Below are positions 4,330 to 5,318 of a stretch of DNA of 5,318 nt, in pieces (positions within the stretch are counted from its first letter, which is position 1; every line of letters begins with the position of its first letter). The notes beneath the pieces were generated by a model. The model was given only the letters and a program-made list of their open reading frames with translations. It was not told the DNA's origin and did no database searches. This DNA comes from an uncultured Collinsella sp. (GTDB lineage Bacteria; Actinomycetota; Coriobacteriia; Coriobacteriales; Coriobacteriaceae). The translations under genes were made by a program, and so were the position numbers. The stretch spans positions 1 through 5,318 of the forward strand of contig USNA01000087.1 of NCBI GenBank assembly GCA_900555955.1, in the 5' to 3' direction.

Positions 4330-5318
4330 CTACACCGGGCACGCCACTGTGGGCAAGCCTCGTCGCTCGTCAAAGCCAAAAACGATGTTGGCGCACTGGA
4401 CCGCCTGGCCTGCTGCACCCTTGCACAGATTGTCGATAGCACCCGTCGCCACCAGCACGCCCGCGCGCTTGTTGAGCGCAAGACCGATCTGGGCAGCGTT
4501 GGTGCCGGCGACCGAAGCCGTCTTGGGCTGCTGGCCGGCATCGAGCACGCGTACAAAGGTGCGACCGGCGTAGAACATCTTGTAATGGTCGACGACGTCC
4601 TCAAGGGTCAACGTGTCGAGAGCCCGCGGCGCGAGCGGCATCGTCACCGTGGAAAGCAGGCCGCGCTTGAGCGGTGCCAAGTGCGGAGTAAAGACGACAC
4701 GATCGGTCAGGCCCAGAATCTGCTCGATCTCTGGTGTGTGGCGATGTTTGCCTACGCCATAGGCCTCTAAGTTCTCGTCTGCGCTACAAAAGTGGGTGCG
4801 AGCGTTGCAGGACTTACCGGCGCCCGTCACGCCGCTAATGGCATCGACGATTACGGGGCCGTTCTCGGCCACCCAGCCCGCACGCACGGCAGGAGCAGCA
4901 GCAAGGCTCGTTGCGGTGGGATAGCAGCCGGCGCAGGCGACCAAAACGGGCTTTCCGGTGGCATGGCTGGAAGCAGCGGTCTCTAAGTCCTGGCAGAACA
5001 GCTCGGGCAGGCCAAAAGCGCGGGTCTTGAGCAACTCGGGGCTCGTGTGCTCGGCGGCATACCATGCCTCAAAGACAGACGCGTCGCTCAGACGGTAATC
5101 GGCCGAAAGATCAAAGCAGGAGACGCCCGCGGCAAGGAGCGCGGGCACCTGTGCCATGGCAGCCGTGTGCGGCACGGCAAGAAAGACCGCATCGCAGCTC
5201 TTGAGCTCGGAGGCGGCATGCGTGGTGAAAACCAGATCGCACACGCCAGCAAAGCTCGGATACACCGCGGACAGCGGCTGGCGGGCGCCGGCGTCGGGCG
5301 AAGTGGGGTATTTGTCAA
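4330..5318 (-). CDS. argC: N-acetyl-gamma-glutamyl-phosphate reductase (5' end outside window)
   Basis: Catalyses the NADPH-dependent reduction of N-acetylglutamyl phosphate to N-acetylglutamate semialdehyde, the third step of arginine synthesis, in the cytoplasm. The frame is open through the window edge, so 328 residues are visible and roughly the first 20-40 (start codon and the GxxGxxG nucleotide-binding loop) are missing. A GTG at 5263-5265 could be mistaken for a start, but the upstream codons continue in frame with family-like sequence (the YP of LSAVYP precedes the expected segment). Seen: the Rossmann-fold end with AVFLAVPH, FDLSADYRL, FGLPELF, the catalytic-cysteine motif AGCYPT (Cys codon 4924-4926), SGVTGAGKS, the HRHTPEI histidine motif, and the C-terminal GAAGQAVQ helix. 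These occur in the usual family order. It is the first of four arginine genes here, with 132 bases to argJ. Identification is firm; only the 5' end is unknown. Confidence 0.97.
   Translation of the reverse strand, partial: DKYPTSPDAGARQPLSAVYPSFAGVCDLVFTTHAASELKSCDAVFLAVPHTAAMAQVPALLAAGVSCFDLSADYRLSDASVFEAWYAAEHTSPELLKTRAFGLPELFCQDLETAASSHATGKPVLVACAGCYPTATSLAAAPAVRAGWVAENGPVIVDAISGVTGAGKSCNARTHFCSADENLEAYGVGKHRHTPEIEQILGLTDRVVFTPHLAPLKRGLLSTVTMPLAPRALDTLTLEDVVDHYKMFYAGRTFVRVLDAGQQPKTASVAGTNAAQIGLALNKRAGVLVATGAIDNLCKGAAGQAVQCANIVFGFDERRGLPTVACPV

Noticed and set aside
4187..4330. Internal promoter or ArgR operator before argJ
   Set aside because: Candidate hexamers such as TTGTTA and TATCGA match the consensus at too few positions, and no pair of half sites resembling TGAAT-ATTCA was found. 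The likely operator lies upstream of argC, outside the window.
5263..5265. GTG as the start of argC
   Set aside because: The frame is open to the window edge, and the preceding residues fit the family's expected sequence before VYP; a start here would remove the NADP-binding loop.

Overview
The window carries most of an arginine-biosynthesis operon, entirely on the minus strand and transcribed from high to low coordinates in the order argC (5' end cut off by the window edge) > argJ > argB > argD. An intergenic region of about 500 bases without a recognisable conventional gene follows argD. The genes are GC-rich, and long antisense frames stay open opposite them, as expected for a genome of about 60% GC. 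Compact gaps (132, 81 and 68 bases), clear Shine-Dalgarno sites and the C-J-B-D order fit a Gram-positive bacterium. My best guess is an actinobacterium of the Coriobacteriia, perhaps Collinsella. That guess rests on overall protein character and on the style of the intergenic repeat, not on a database match.

Layout: 4330-5318 argC (partial); 4198-4329 gap with a T-tailed hairpin; 2926-4197 argJ; 2845-2925 gap with a 7-bp-stem hairpin; 1864-2844 argB; 1796-1863 short gap with the argD ribosome binding site; 512-1795 argD; 423-500 nested hairpin, the probable operon terminator; 1-422 no firm gene. Positions 81-180 are about 65% GC and 181-420 about 41% GC by hand count. The latter part holds a pair of inverted ~29-base repeats (177-205 and 370-399) around a central 8-bp hairpin (276-312), plus short open frames of doubtful status.

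How the genes work together: ArgJ transfers acetyl groups from N-acetylornithine to glutamate (the cyclic pathway), ArgB phosphorylates N-acetylglutamate, ArgC reduces the acyl phosphate to the semialdehyde, and ArgD transaminates it to N-acetylornithine, which returns to ArgJ. ArgB carries the N-terminal helix and C-terminal signature seen in arginine-inhibited enzymes, which fits a cyclic pathway controlled at the kinase. The later steps (argF, argG, argH), an arginine repressor gene and the operon promoter are not in the window.

The four enzymes are ordinary housekeeping genes. The parts worth a second look are the palindromic AT-rich intergenic element, whose two arms read as related short peptides on opposite strands, and smaller oddities: an insertion in ArgD, a C-terminal tail on ArgB and a T-tailed hairpin inside the operon.
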